From: Oscillatoriales cyanobacterium
Lineage (GTDB): Bacteria; Cyanobacteriota; Cyanobacteriia; Cyanobacteriales; Microcoleaceae
Assembly (NCBI GenBank): GCA_004294385.1
Contig: REAP01000088.1
Span: forward strand, 1 to 55,228
Length of the DNA: 55,228 nt
Direction: 5' to 3'
Notes under the pieces: generated by a model
Databases searched by the model: none
Told to the model about the DNA's origin: nothing
The model's input: only the letters and a program-made list of their open reading frames with translations
Position numbers and translations under genes: made by a program
Part shown: one piece after another, positions 16,857-25,086 of the stretch
Layout of the letters: each line of letters starts with the position of its first letter
How positions within the stretch are numbered: position 1 is the first letter of the stretch

Positions 16857-17003
16857 CTCAATTGCCGCCACTGATATCTCTTGGGCGTTAAAATTAGGAT
16901 CGATCGCCTTTACCCGATCGCCCATTTGGACGATTAAATCAGCCACCTGTTCAGGTTTGGTGAAATCTAAGGTTCCGGTTTGGATGCGATCGGCGGTATT
17001 TCT
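16857..17003 (-). pseudogene. Unidentified gene fragment
   Basis: The reverse strand reads openly as YRNTADRIQTGTLDF, KPEQVADLIVQMGDRVKAID and FNAQEISVAAIEI, protein-like but without a start and running into the DUF3181 gene before a stop. I do not recognise the family. Probably a relic, together with the two fragments that follow. Confidence 0.3.
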
Positions 17004-17007
17004 ATAA

Positions 17008-17178
17008 GGGTATCCTTTTGAAGTTCCCCTACCGACTGGATTGAAAGTTCAGGGAGTAATTATTGCGGATCAAATCAAGTGTTTAGACTGGAAAGCTCGC
17101 GGTGTTAGATTCGTTGAGTCTGTATCTGAAGAGGTGATTGAGGAGGTGCAAATCAAAATTGAGCCATTGTTACTGTGA
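17008..17178 (+). pseudogene. MazF/PemK-type toxin, C-terminal remnant
   Basis: 56 codons: GYPFEVPLPTGLKVQGVII, ADQIKCLDWKARGVRFVESV, then EEVIEEVQIKIEPLLL and a stop. This matches the C-terminal half of MazF/PemK endoribonucleases, including the conserved DQIKCLDWKAR block. The N-terminal half and the antitoxin are missing and there is no start codon, so it is dead. Confidence 0.75.
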
Positions 17179-17198
17179 GTAAATTGTGATTTACATTA

Positions 17199-17318
17199 GC
17201 ACTTTGTTTAGTCGAAACGGAACTGTATGATGTGCAGGTAATTCCGGCGGTGCAAAAGCCGATGGCTTTGGGGTTTCAAACGGATGAAATTGCTCAGTTA
17301 ATTACTTTGGAATTGTAA
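17199..17318 (+). pseudogene. Short unidentified coding remnant
   Basis: 40 codons ending at TAA: LVETELYDVQVIPAVQKPMA, LGFQTDEIAQLITLEL. No start codon. It reads like the end of a longer gene, family not recognised. Part of the 580-bp decayed stretch between the DUF3181 gene and aroF. Confidence 0.3.
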
Positions 17319-17374
17319 CCGCTGATGGTGGCGGATATACGCTGATGGACGCGGATGAATACAGAATAGCTAAA

Positions 17375-17401
17375 GCCCGAACTTCTTTAAGAAGTCCGGG
17401 C
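17375..17401. terminator. Hairpin downstream of aroF
   Basis: GCCCG-AACTTCTT pairs with AAGAAGT-CCGGGC around a single T. It lies 34 bp past the aroF stop on the reverse strand. Confidence 0.5.
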
Positions 17402-17434
17402 CCTAATACCGATCGCGCTGATTAACCGAATAAC

Positions 17435-18493
17435 CTACACCAAAGCAGGTACTTGCGGCCAACGGTTCATCACTTTACCAATAACGGCCAATTCTTCCAT
17501 CAACTTGTCGAACTGATCCGGTGTCAAAGATTGCGGCCCGTCAGACAAAGCTTTTTTGGGATTCGGGTGCACTTCAATCATCAGGGAATCAGTACCAGAT
17601 GCGATCGAAGCAAAGGCCATTGAAGGCACAAACTGAGACCAACCGGTGCCGTGACTGGGGTCAACCATAATTGGTAAGTGAGTCAGAGTTCGCAACACAG
17701 GAACCGCCGACAAATCTAGTGTATTCCGCGTATACTGGCGGTCATAGCCACGAATGCCGCGCTCGCACAAAATCACGTTCGGATTACCAGCAGCCATGAT
17801 ATACTCAGCAGCCATCAACCATTCTTCAATGGTTGCAGAAATGCCACGCTTCAACAAAACTGGTTTGTCTTGAGCTCCGACTTTCTTCAATAGGGAGAAA
17901 TTCTGCATATTTCTGGCCCCGACTTGAACCACGTCTGCTACTTCCACGATCGCACTTAAGTCGGCCGCATCCATAACTTCGGTAATAATCCCCAAACCGC
18001 TAGCTTTCCGCGCCGCCGCTAACAATGCCAAAGCACTCTCGCCGTGTCCTTGGAAAGCGTAGGGAGACGTTCTCGGTTTGTACGCTCCACCGCGCAGAAA
18101 ATGAGCACCAGCAGCTTTAACTCGCATTGCCGTTTCGACAATCATTTCTTCGTTCTCGACGGAGCAAGGGCCTGCTACGATCGCGATCGGGTGATTCAAG
18201 CCGATCGTCACAATTCCCAGAGGAGTAGCAACTTCTACGGCGCTTGGTTCTCCTTGGCGGTACTCCAAGCAAGCGCGCTTGTAGGGTTTTTCCACTCGTA
18301 ATACTTCCTCAATCGAGGTGCTCATTTCGCGAAGCTGCATCGGTTCGAGCTCGGCGGTGTCGCCTACCAAACCTATGACAACTTTGTAGCGTCCGACTAT
18401 TTTTTCTGGTTCCAAACCCCAGTTAGTGCGGAGTTCTTGGTCTAGGCGATCGATCTCGGCTTCTGGAGTGCCGGCTTTCATTACAATAATCAT
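17435..18493 (-). CDS. aroF: DAHP synthase (3-deoxy-7-phosphoheptulonate synthase), type I-beta
   Basis: 352 residues. Residues 1-~75 form a ferredoxin-like regulatory domain (MIIVMKAGTPEAEIDRLDQEL). The catalytic barrel follows, with IAIVAGPCSVEN (metal Cys), HFLRGGAYKPRTSPYAFQG, QVGARNMQNF, PVLLKRG, LCERGIRGYD, IMVDPSHGTG and IEVHPNPKKALSDGPQSL. It condenses phosphoenolpyruvate with erythrose 4-phosphate, the first step of the shikimate pathway. The N-terminal domain is the form that allows allosteric control by aromatic amino acids. Monocistronic. Confidence 0.95.
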   Translation of the reverse strand: MIIVMKAGTPEAEIDRLDQELRTNWGLEPEKIVGRYKVVIGLVGDTAELEPMQLREMSTSIEEVLRVEKPYKRACLEYRQGEPSAVEVATPLGIVTIGLNHPIAIVAGPCSVENEEMIVETAMRVKAAGAHFLRGGAYKPRTSPYAFQGHGESALALLAAARKASGLGIITEVMDAADLSAIVEVADVVQVGARNMQNFSLLKKVGAQDKPVLLKRGISATIEEWLMAAEYIMAAGNPNVILCERGIRGYDRQYTRNTLDLSAVPVLRTLTHLPIMVDPSHGTGWSQFVPSMAFASIASGTDSLMIEVHPNPKKALSDGPQSLTPDQFDKLMEELAVIGKVMNRWPQVPALV

Positions 18494-18538
18494 ATTTCTT
18501 TCCCTTCTCTCTTGGGCTAAACACGCATTATCACACGG

Positions 18539-18719
18539 ATTGACTGATGGCTGTTAGCTGTTGACTGTTGACTGATGGCTGTTCACTGCTGACTGTTGAC
18601 TGATGGCTGTTAGCTGTTGACTGTTGACTGTTAGCTGTTGACTGTTCACTGCTGACCAATGACCAATGACCAATGACTAATGACTAATGACTAATAACTA
18701 ATGACTAATAACTAATAAC
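18539..18719. repeat. Long heptamer repeat array (CTGTTGA/CTGTTAG/CTGATGG, then TGACCAA/TGACTAA)
   Basis: About 180 bp made almost entirely of 7-bp units. The first part is built from CTGTTGA-like units, the second from ATGACCA/ATGACTA/ATAACTA. It fills the whole gap between aroF and pam68 and ends at the pam68 stop codon. Confidence 0.88.
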
Positions 18720-19261
18720 TAACTTTTCGGTTTCGCCGATCGCCATCCTTCTCGCATCCGTCCAAAATTAATATTAAATTCTTCCCACCCCAGAATACTC
18801 CCAGCAATTTCTTCATCCCAGGAAGCGGACAGGACTCCGTAACTCAATCCGAGTACACCTAAACCAAAACAGCCCATACTTACCAACAATACAGCCGTGT
18901 TGGGTAGGTCAAACAAGCCTTTGCTGACTATCAAATAGCTCACAAAAAATGTGGAAATTCCCAAGATTGTCGGTAGACCACAGAATACCGCTATGCGGGA
19001 TATCATGCGTTTGCTGACAACTTCTGGGATAGATTGCGCCTGTTTTTCGGTTTTGCTAGCTTTGGGCTGCTTGTCGGCAGACTTTGATGCTAATGCTGTG
19101 TTTGTCGTTTTGCCGATTTTATTGGCTTTCGGTTGTTTGTCGGTAGACTTTGGTTCTACTGCAACATTTGCTGTTTCGGGTTCTGTGGGCTGTTTAGGCG
19201 CTTTTTTCCGATTTTTTACTGGTTCAAAAGGCAGACGCTGGCGGGGTGGTTCGGAGGACAT
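18719..19261 (-). CDS. pam68: Pam68-like photosystem II assembly protein (DUF3464)
   Basis: 180 residues. A charged low-complexity N-terminus (~1-75, Lys/Pro/Thr rich, with KSTDKQPKANK/KSADKQPKASK as an internal duplication) precedes IPEVVSKRMISRIAVFCGLPT, two TM helices (~88-110, 120-143) and the conserved SASWDEEIAGSILGWEEF. Matches DUF3464, which includes Synechocystis Pam68 and plant PAM68, assisting insertion of chlorophyll proteins such as CP47. It is downstream of rpsO on the same strand, an arrangement I recall as common in cyanobacteria. A GAAGGAA array separates the two genes. Confidence 0.9.
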   Translation of the reverse strand: MSSEPPRQRLPFEPVKNRKKAPKQPTEPETANVAVEPKSTDKQPKANKIGKTTNTALASKSADKQPKASKTEKQAQSIPEVVSKRMISRIAVFCGLPTILGISTFFVSYLIVSKGLFDLPNTAVLLVSMGCFGLGVLGLSYGVLSASWDEEIAGSILGWEEFNINFGRMREGWRSAKPKS

Positions 19262-19270
19262 ATTTTATAG

Positions 19271-19320
19271 CAGAAGGAAGAAGGAAGAAGGAAGAAGGAA
19301 GAAGGAAGAAGGAAGAAGTA
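19271..19320. repeat. GAAGGAA heptamer tandem repeat
   Basis: About seven units of AGAAGGA upstream of pam68, within the rpsO-pam68 gap. The same unit occurs at 32393-32452. Confidence 0.9.
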
Positions 19321-19537
19321 AGAAGGGAAATGCCGTTATAGTAATATTTTCAGCGATTCAGAACCTATTAATTGCTCCTAATCGTCTTGGCGGTTCCTAA
19401 TGTTTCCAACTTTAAATTTCGGACATTTATTCAGTAGACATCTCCCAAAACTCTTGTGGGGTAGGCATCTTGCCTGCCCTTGCCTGACTTTTATCGAGAT
19501 GGCTAATGAATATTGTCGCAAATTTTGGCTTTGGTGT

Positions 19538-19807
19538 TTAGCCGCGGATGCCTAGACGGGCAATCAATGCTTTGTAGCGATCGACATTTTCCTTTTGCAG
19601 GTAGGCTAGCAAGCGCTTGCGGCGACTGATCATCATCATCAAACCACGTCTGGAAGCGAAGTCTTTTTGGTTGATTTTCAGGTGGGCGCTGAGTTTGCTG
19701 ATGCGATCGGTCAGCATTGCAACTTGCACGTCTGGCGATCCGGTATCGGTTTCATGGGTTTGGTAGTCGCCCATGATTTCTTGTTTGCGTTCTTGTGTAA
19801 GAGCCAT
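19538..19807 (-). CDS. rpsO: 30S ribosomal protein S15
   Basis: 89 residues, standard length. Conserved blocks: HETDTGSPDVQVAMLTDRIS, LSAHLKINQKDFASRRGL and ISRRKRLLAYLQKENVDRYK. Binds 16S rRNA at the central-domain three-way junction and nucleates platform assembly. Transcribed towards pam68; the 276-bp gap holds a heptamer array and a GTAGGCATCTTGCCTGCC repeat (19452-19469), so cotranscription is plausible but not shown. Confidence 0.97.
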   Translation of the reverse strand: MALTQERKQEIMGDYQTHETDTGSPDVQVAMLTDRISKLSAHLKINQKDFASRRGLMMMISRRKRLLAYLQKENVDRYKALIARLGIRG

Positions 19808-19898
19808 GAATTGCTTTTAGGTTTTTTTGTACTATCTCACAATCCATGAGTATATCACAGGGGAACTGTCAAGGATCAATTTTGCGATCGCACTTGTG

Positions 19899-20143
19899 AA
19901 CAGGCAAGATGCCTGTTCCACAAATACTCAACAGGCAAGATGCCTGTTCCACAAATACTCAACAGGCAAGATGCCTGTTCCACAAATACTCAACAGGTGT
20001 TCCACAAAGAGTCAACAGGCAAGATGCCTGTTCCACAAAGAGTCAACAGGCAAGATGCCTGTTCCACAAATACTCAACAGGCAAGATGCCTGTTCCACAA
20101 AGAATTAGTTCTGTTGTGGGGTGGGCATCCTGCCCGCCCTTAA
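19899..20143. repeat. 31-bp tandem array of CAGGCAAGATGCCTGTTCC units
   Basis: Six full 31-bp units at 19899, 19930, 19961, 20014, 20045 and 20076. One shortened unit (19992-20013) has lost the 9 bp CAAGATGCC, half of its hairpin. Each unit holds the hairpin ACAGGCAAGATGCCTGT. The array ends with GTGGGGTGGGCATCCTGCCCGCC, the same tail as at 15346. It lies between rpsO and ruvA. The preceding 90 bp hold nothing else recognisable. Confidence 0.92.
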
Positions 20144-20158
20144 AAAGCTGATTGAAAA

Positions 20159-20782
20159 TTATCGGCTTAAATAGGTAATCGCCTCTTTGATCCAATCATC
20201 CGCATTACTTTTATTTGCCAAACTCCCATCTTGACTCAGGGTTTGCAGCGCTTGCAGGACTTCGGCCCCGGTGTAACCCATCGCTAGCAAAACCATCTCG
20301 ACTTCTTCTTGAATAGCTGGGGGGACTCCGGCTGCGACGGAGGTGGTCAAACCTTCCTGCTGTCGCCATTCTGAGAGTTTACTTTTGAGTTCGAGGGCTA
20401 AACGTTCTGCGGTTTTAGCGCCGACACCAGGGGTTTTGGCGAGGATGCGGGTATTGCCGCCGACGATGGCTTGGACTAAATCTGACAATCCTAGAGTATC
20501 TAAAAGTGCGATCGCCAGTTGAGCCCCAACACCGCTAACACTGGTTAACAGTCGAAACAGATCCCGTTCGGTGGCGCTACCAAAACCATACAATACAATT
20601 TGGTCTTCCTTAACTTGTTGATGAGTAAAGATTTGGGCGATTTCCCCAGAGTTCGGCAATTGACCGGTCACGCGGGGCAAAATTTGGATTTCATAACCAA
20701 TTTGATTGACTTCGAGAGTCAGGATGACGCGGTTGCTGCCTTTGGCGATATTGGCGACAGTGCCTTTGAGATAGCTAATCAT
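20159..20782 (-). CDS. ruvA: Holliday junction branch migration protein RuvA
   Basis: 207 residues. OB-fold domain I (MISYLKGTVANIAKGSNRVI, with THQQVKEDQIVLYGF), helix-hairpin-helix domain II (RDLFRLLTSVSGVGAQLAI, ILAKTPGVGAKTAERLALEL), a linker, and C-terminal domain III (EMVLLAMGYTGAEVLQAL), which contacts RuvB. Binds the four-way junction and positions RuvB motors for branch migration. Complete. It stands alone without ruvB or ruvC, as is usual in cyanobacteria. Confidence 0.96.
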   Translation of the reverse strand: MISYLKGTVANIAKGSNRVILTLEVNQIGYEIQILPRVTGQLPNSGEIAQIFTHQQVKEDQIVLYGFGSATERDLFRLLTSVSGVGAQLAIALLDTLGLSDLVQAIVGGNTRILAKTPGVGAKTAERLALELKSKLSEWRQQEGLTTSVAAGVPPAIQEEVEMVLLAMGYTGAEVLQALQTLSQDGSLANKSNADDWIKEAITYLSR

Positions 20783-20866
20783 ATTTTGAATAAATAGTTA
20801 ACAAAAGCACGATATTTTTTTCACACTGACTTAATACTATTGTATAACGCTGCTACTTGTTATTCC

Positions 20867-20942
20867 GTAGGTTGGGTTAAGCGATAGCGAAACCCAACAC
20901 TCATTAATTGGAAGTTGGGTTTCGTCCCTTAATCCAACGTAC
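20867..20942. repeat. GTAGGTTGGGTTAAG hairpin repeat, intact 76-bp copy
   Basis: Starts GTAGGTTGGGTTAAG and ends CTTAATCCAACGTAC, near-complementary ends, with inner AAACCCAAC/GTTGGGTTT. It is the intact relative of the repeat at 45150-45394 that is interrupted by another element. Confidence 0.8.
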
Positions 20943-20967
20943 TACTGCTAGTGTAATTGAGTCATTT

Positions 20968-23613
20968 TCAACTCAAAATCAGATTCCGTTTAACCAAAGA
21001 CAAATCTGCATTCCCAAAATTCATCACAAAAGCCACATTTAAGTTTTCCAAAGACTTGATAAACCACATAATTTCACCAGAAGTTTTACCTTCATAATGG
21101 TTGAACAAAATCGCAAATCTCTTTTCCAACTCCGGTTTAACTTGACCAGAAAGCAGTACCAATTTCAGCAGCAAACCCATTGTGCGGCTGGGGCCGAGAT
21201 TGTAAACTAAATCATAAAAAACATAGTGGCTGGGATGTTGAGCATTTTCAACTACTAAAAAATTGAACAATTGATGACAAGTCCGAGCCAATAACACATT
21301 ATTTAACTTCACTGAGTCATTTTCAGGCAGTGTATTTTTGATGTGCTTATACAAGCGAGCGTTAAATTGTCTCCCACCGTATTCTGGTTCCACCGCAGAG
21401 ATTAAATATTCATACAAATCAAATTTAAATGATTGATAAGATGGATTAGGTCTGGCATCTTTCAGGAAAACTTTAGCTGACTCCTTATAGGTTCGATAAC
21501 CCTTTACTTTTCCGGCAAATTCTCTGACAGCCAAGTGTAGTTCTGCATCGTTCAAAAGTGTCGGATTTGCCGTGGGTTGCACAATTCCGATCTCTGTATT
21601 TCTCGGCTCTACTAAATAATTTAAATATTGAGATAGATTACTCTCAAATTGCTTTTGTCTTTGAAATTGTAGGCGCTTGATGGTTTGTTGGTCTTCTTCA
21701 ATACTACCTTTGCTCAGCAAAGAATAGCCGTACAAATAAGGATATCGACAAATTAATTCGCCCAAGGCACAATTAGACTCTTGTTGCTCAGGTTGAGAGC
21801 CTTGCTCTACAGCTTTTACCAAGCGTTCTAAAGTTACAAATTCTTCACTTTTGGTAAATAAATTTATTTGATGCTGCAAGCGCTTAACTATGTAAAATTC
21901 CATCCCAAATCGAGGAGAAGTCTGCTTAAATAAAGCTACTAATTTGCCGATCGCAAATTTGTGTTGTGAGTTCAATTGCCAACGGTTGATCGGGATGTAG
22001 CAGCAGCGGTGGAGGATGTATTTGAATTCCTGTTCCGCTCGCTTGAGAGAGACAATACTGTACAAAGTTGCTTCAATTTCGCGATCGGGATAACCCATAC
22101 CATCGATAAATAGCTGCCGGAAACGCTCTATCACCTGTACCGGCGATTCTGTTTGTACACACGAGATAATGTGATTATACAATTTCTGCTCGTCGCTGGT
22201 AGCTGGAATCATCTCTAACAGTGCTGGGTTGACAATACTGCTGTCTGTAATGATTTCTGCAACTGGTGCGAAAACTACTTCTGCTTTTTTCGGCAAATCG
22301 CGATCGGGATTCAGGAAGCTATAGTGTTCTGGACTGAGTTTTTTATTCGCCGCCCAATCTAAGGCTGCTTGCAAACTTGAACCAGTCAATAACTGCGACT
22401 TATCTTGGCATTCCGAAGCCAGCCATGCTATCAGCGCTACTTTGTAAGGAGCTAGATTTCCCAACTCTTGTTCAACCCAAAAAACATTGAAAACCGATTC
22501 ATAAATTCGATTGGCAACTATTAATTGATTTTGCGAATTTTTGACAACTAATCCTAACTGTTGTAATTCGATTTGTTCAGGAGATGAATCCGCAGCTACT
22601 CCCCGTGTCTCCCCTGATTTTTGAGCATCGGGTGGTTCCAAAATTTGCTGGTACAGGCATAGCAACTGGCTCAGCTCGCAGCGACTCTGGAAAATGCCTC
22701 GGCGAATTGCACTCAAATGTTCTGGTTTGTCCCAATCTTCCCAGTTTTTAAGGATTCTAATTTTTGTTAATTTTTCAACTTCTTGAACTTCACGGTTTCT
22801 GCCAATGAACGACCCATATTCAAGTACCAAATAACAAAGTTTTTGAGTCAAAAACGGTTGACCTCCTGTCCAAGCTAATATCTCTTGGAGCACTTTTTGA
22901 GGTCGAAAAGCTTTGAGTGCTAATCCTTTTGCGAGGGGCAAACTTTCGTGTAGATCAAATTGATCTAAAGTGATTTTTGTCGATATATGAAAAGGGTTGC
23001 AGTTTGGATATCCGATTAATTCTGAAGGCAATGCTACTCCGACTAAGGCAAAAGTAATCCGAGCATATTCTGATTTGTTGACTCGTTGGGAATGACAATT
23101 CCGAATCAAAGCAAAAAAATCTCTCGCACAAAAATTTAAATTCTTAGTGCCGTCAATCTCATCTATGAAAATTACTATATTTTGTCGTATTGATGTGAGC
23201 AGAACTTTTTCAATAAATAGCTCCAATCGCTGCACCGGTGGCAGTAGTTCGCGATCGTTCCACCATTTTAGAGCATCAAACTTATTGGTGATATTAAAAC
23301 TATTTGCTATGCGCTGCATGATTGCTCCATACCACTTTTGAGGAGTGATATTTGGAGTGCTGATGCTTTTCAAATTAACGCCAGCAATCAATGTACCTTC
23401 TGTTTGCAGTCTCTTTGCCGTTTGCACCAGCAGGCTGGACTTTCCGGTTTGCGGCGGACTCGAAACATAGCAGAAGTTCCCGCCTTGGAGTTCTTCGTAT
23501 AGTTCTTCATCAGCTCGCCGTTTAACATAGGTGGAGGCACTGACTGGGAGATATCCTCCGATTTGATATTGGTAACTTGAGTTTACTTCGGATGCCACCT
23601 GCTGATTTATCAA
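20968..23613 (-). CDS. AAA-like (AAA_35) ATPase with a large unidentified C-terminal region
   Basis: 881 residues. Residues ~15-350 match the cyanobacterial AAA_35 domain: GYLPVSASTYVKRRADEELY, a P-loop with unusual lead SPPQTGKSS (52-60), Walker B IVIFIDEID (Asp151/Glu152) and WTGGQPFLTQKLCYLV. The usual linker follows (LIAWLASECQDKSQLL, ~415). AAA_35 proteins normally continue into WD40 repeats or other sensor/effector modules. Here residues ~440-881 are alpha-helical (for example DREIEATLYSIVSLKRAEQE, CHQLFNFLVVENAQHPSHY) and I do not recognise them. Predicted STAND-like switch or signalling protein, cytosolic. Monocistronic. Confidence 0.75.
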   Translation of the reverse strand: MINQQVASEVNSSYQYQIGGYLPVSASTYVKRRADEELYEELQGGNFCYVSSPPQTGKSSLLVQTAKRLQTEGTLIAGVNLKSISTPNITPQKWYGAIMQRIANSFNITNKFDALKWWNDRELLPPVQRLELFIEKVLLTSIRQNIVIFIDEIDGTKNLNFCARDFFALIRNCHSQRVNKSEYARITFALVGVALPSELIGYPNCNPFHISTKITLDQFDLHESLPLAKGLALKAFRPQKVLQEILAWTGGQPFLTQKLCYLVLEYGSFIGRNREVQEVEKLTKIRILKNWEDWDKPEHLSAIRRGIFQSRCELSQLLCLYQQILEPPDAQKSGETRGVAADSSPEQIELQQLGLVVKNSQNQLIVANRIYESVFNVFWVEQELGNLAPYKVALIAWLASECQDKSQLLTGSSLQAALDWAANKKLSPEHYSFLNPDRDLPKKAEVVFAPVAEIITDSSIVNPALLEMIPATSDEQKLYNHIISCVQTESPVQVIERFRQLFIDGMGYPDREIEATLYSIVSLKRAEQEFKYILHRCCYIPINRWQLNSQHKFAIGKLVALFKQTSPRFGMEFYIVKRLQHQINLFTKSEEFVTLERLVKAVEQGSQPEQQESNCALGELICRYPYLYGYSLLSKGSIEEDQQTIKRLQFQRQKQFESNLSQYLNYLVEPRNTEIGIVQPTANPTLLNDAELHLAVREFAGKVKGYRTYKESAKVFLKDARPNPSYQSFKFDLYEYLISAVEPEYGGRQFNARLYKHIKNTLPENDSVKLNNVLLARTCHQLFNFLVVENAQHPSHYVFYDLVYNLGPSRTMGLLLKLVLLSGQVKPELEKRFAILFNHYEGKTSGEIMWFIKSLENLNVAFVMNFGNADLSLVKRNLILS

Positions 23614-24095
23614 GACGCTTCACCTCTATGTTCTCTGATCGAAGGGCTACAAATTGCAATTATTTGTTACTTAATTTTATTGAAAATTTTTGTTTTTCTT
23701 TCTCTATTGTCTACTAAGTTATCCTGCTTATTCTCAATCTTTACTCTATCTTTGCAATCCGAAATCCTCCGATCGCACGATCGCACCCAAACCCTTGTTG
23801 TTATTTATACTGGTTTGCATCATCAGTATGTTGATTTTTAGTTTCAGGCGATCGAGAATGCCAAAATGTCTTGGTATTTAGGCTTTTCTGTTTACATTTT
23901 TTCACAATAGCACTTTCAAATTCATAGGACTGACGCACCATAACGAAATTATGTCATTTTGATCGATCGCCAAAAATCTCCATTAAGTCTGAGATGCTTG
24001 ACCAAGAAATTGGGATACAAGCCCCGTTACTTCGACTACGCTGACTCACATCGCCTTTGAGGACGGCTTTTTGCTAGAATAAATTAAGTCGCCCT

Positions 24096-24142
24096 GTGAA
24101 GCGTCAAGAATCACCGTCCGCGACGGTCGGTGAGTATGTCAA
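24096..24142 (+). mobile_element. Solo TnpB-type right end (omega-RNA 3' end remnant)
   Basis: The order GTGAAGCGTCAAGAATC, a CACCGTC-loop-GACGGT hairpin, then GGTGAGTATGTCAA matches the TnpB element end at 39149-39193 (GTGAGGTTTGGGAATC, hairpin CCCCG...CGGGG, TGGATGTCA). No tnpB coding sequence precedes it, so it is a relic end or a stand-alone guide-like locus. Confidence 0.65.
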
Positions 24143-24393
24143 TAGCGTTCCACATAACAGTTGAAAGCGGAAGTCGTAAGTAAGTCGGTGGTATCATATT
24201 GTCAGGGAAACTCACAACCTTTCAGTTTCTGCCTTCAGCGCCAGCCTTTCTTCACAAAAGATTGGCTCGGCAATAGCTGGCAATAAAAAACCCCAGCTTA
24301 TTGCTGAGGACTGCTTGAGTGGGAGATATCGTTAAATCTGCGTTTTTTTAGTTGACTTAGATTGCATGAAATTTCATGCTTGTAGAAGATGCG

Positions 24394-24475
24394 CCCTGAT
24401 GGATTAACTACCCGATGGATGAACACCCTGATGGCATAACTCCCTGATAGATCAAAGCCCTGATGGCCCTTGCTC
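24394..24475 (+). repeat. Five degenerate 16-17-bp repeats (CCCTGATGGATNAAC)
   Basis: CCCTGATGG-like starts occur at 24394, 24411 (CCCGATGG), 24426, 24442 (CCCTGATAG) and 24458, so spacing is 17, 15, 16 and 16. The period is not a multiple of three, so this is non-coding. Confidence 0.65.
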
Positions 24476-25086
24476 CACTACCCAAAAAAATCGGGTTGAT
24501 GGATGATCGTGGATACTACTAACACGTCACTTCTGGAGCTTTTGATCGCTCAGGGTGTGCCTGTCTGAAATCATTATGGCAGGCAGGTTTCTCAGAAGAC
24601 AAGTGGGCTATTGCATCAGTCCACTTCTGACAAGTTGGATTTGCCAAAAAGTGTCAATCTACGCAAATCAGGGTCATCGAACATGAAATACAGCATCTTA
24701 GTTTTAGGCGTATTCGATCTAGGTAGCGCCAGTGTAACTGCTCTTGCTCCGCAAGCAAAATTCGCTAGCACTGGTCGGGCTTTGGAGAGTTGTCCCGACT
24801 TCCAGTACACTGGAACGAATGAGGATGGGGAGCAGGAAGAAGTCCAAACAGGAAAAGGGTAGGAAATACTTGGCGCTCAAGTTATAGCTGTTGTCGTCCT
24901 GCGTCCGATAGGGGTGGTTAAAACTTCATCCTTCAACAGTCTATCTAAATTACGGGCGTGAATGGGAAAATAAAAAAGTGAGGGCGAGTCTGTGGGTGGA
25001 GTTTCCCTATTACTCAAACTCTTGAATTTCTGATTTTCTGGCCAATCAGATTTGGCTTTCATCCTATTTAATTTCATAAAAACCCA

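Larger units (their letters stand above)
23614..25086. other. 1.5-kb region without a convincing intact gene
   Basis: Contains a solo TnpB-type right end (24096-24142), an imperfect inverted repeat GCAATAGCTGG/CCAGCTTATTGC (24272-24308) and a degenerate 16-17-bp repeat (24394-24475). A short open frame at 24683-24862 (MKYSILVLGVFDLGSASVTA then ALAPQAKFA) looks signal-peptide-like but is unsupported. The stretch reads as mobile-element relics. Confidence 0.55.

Noticed and set aside
18951..19400. 149-codon forward frame across pam68
   Set aside because: Shadow frame that reads through the GAAGGAA repeat as Arg/Lys/Glu runs.
19899..20143. 31-bp units with internal hairpins as a CRISPR array
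   Set aside because: No unique spacers between units; the same motif is dispersed elsewhere as a simple repeat.
23690..23881. 63-codon hydrophobic frame downstream of the relic region start
   Set aside because: AT-driven hydrophobicity, no start signal and no family resemblance.
24611..24862. 83-codon open frame with a hydrophobic start at the internal ATG
   Set aside because: No family resemblance and it lies among relic repeats; not enough to call a gene.
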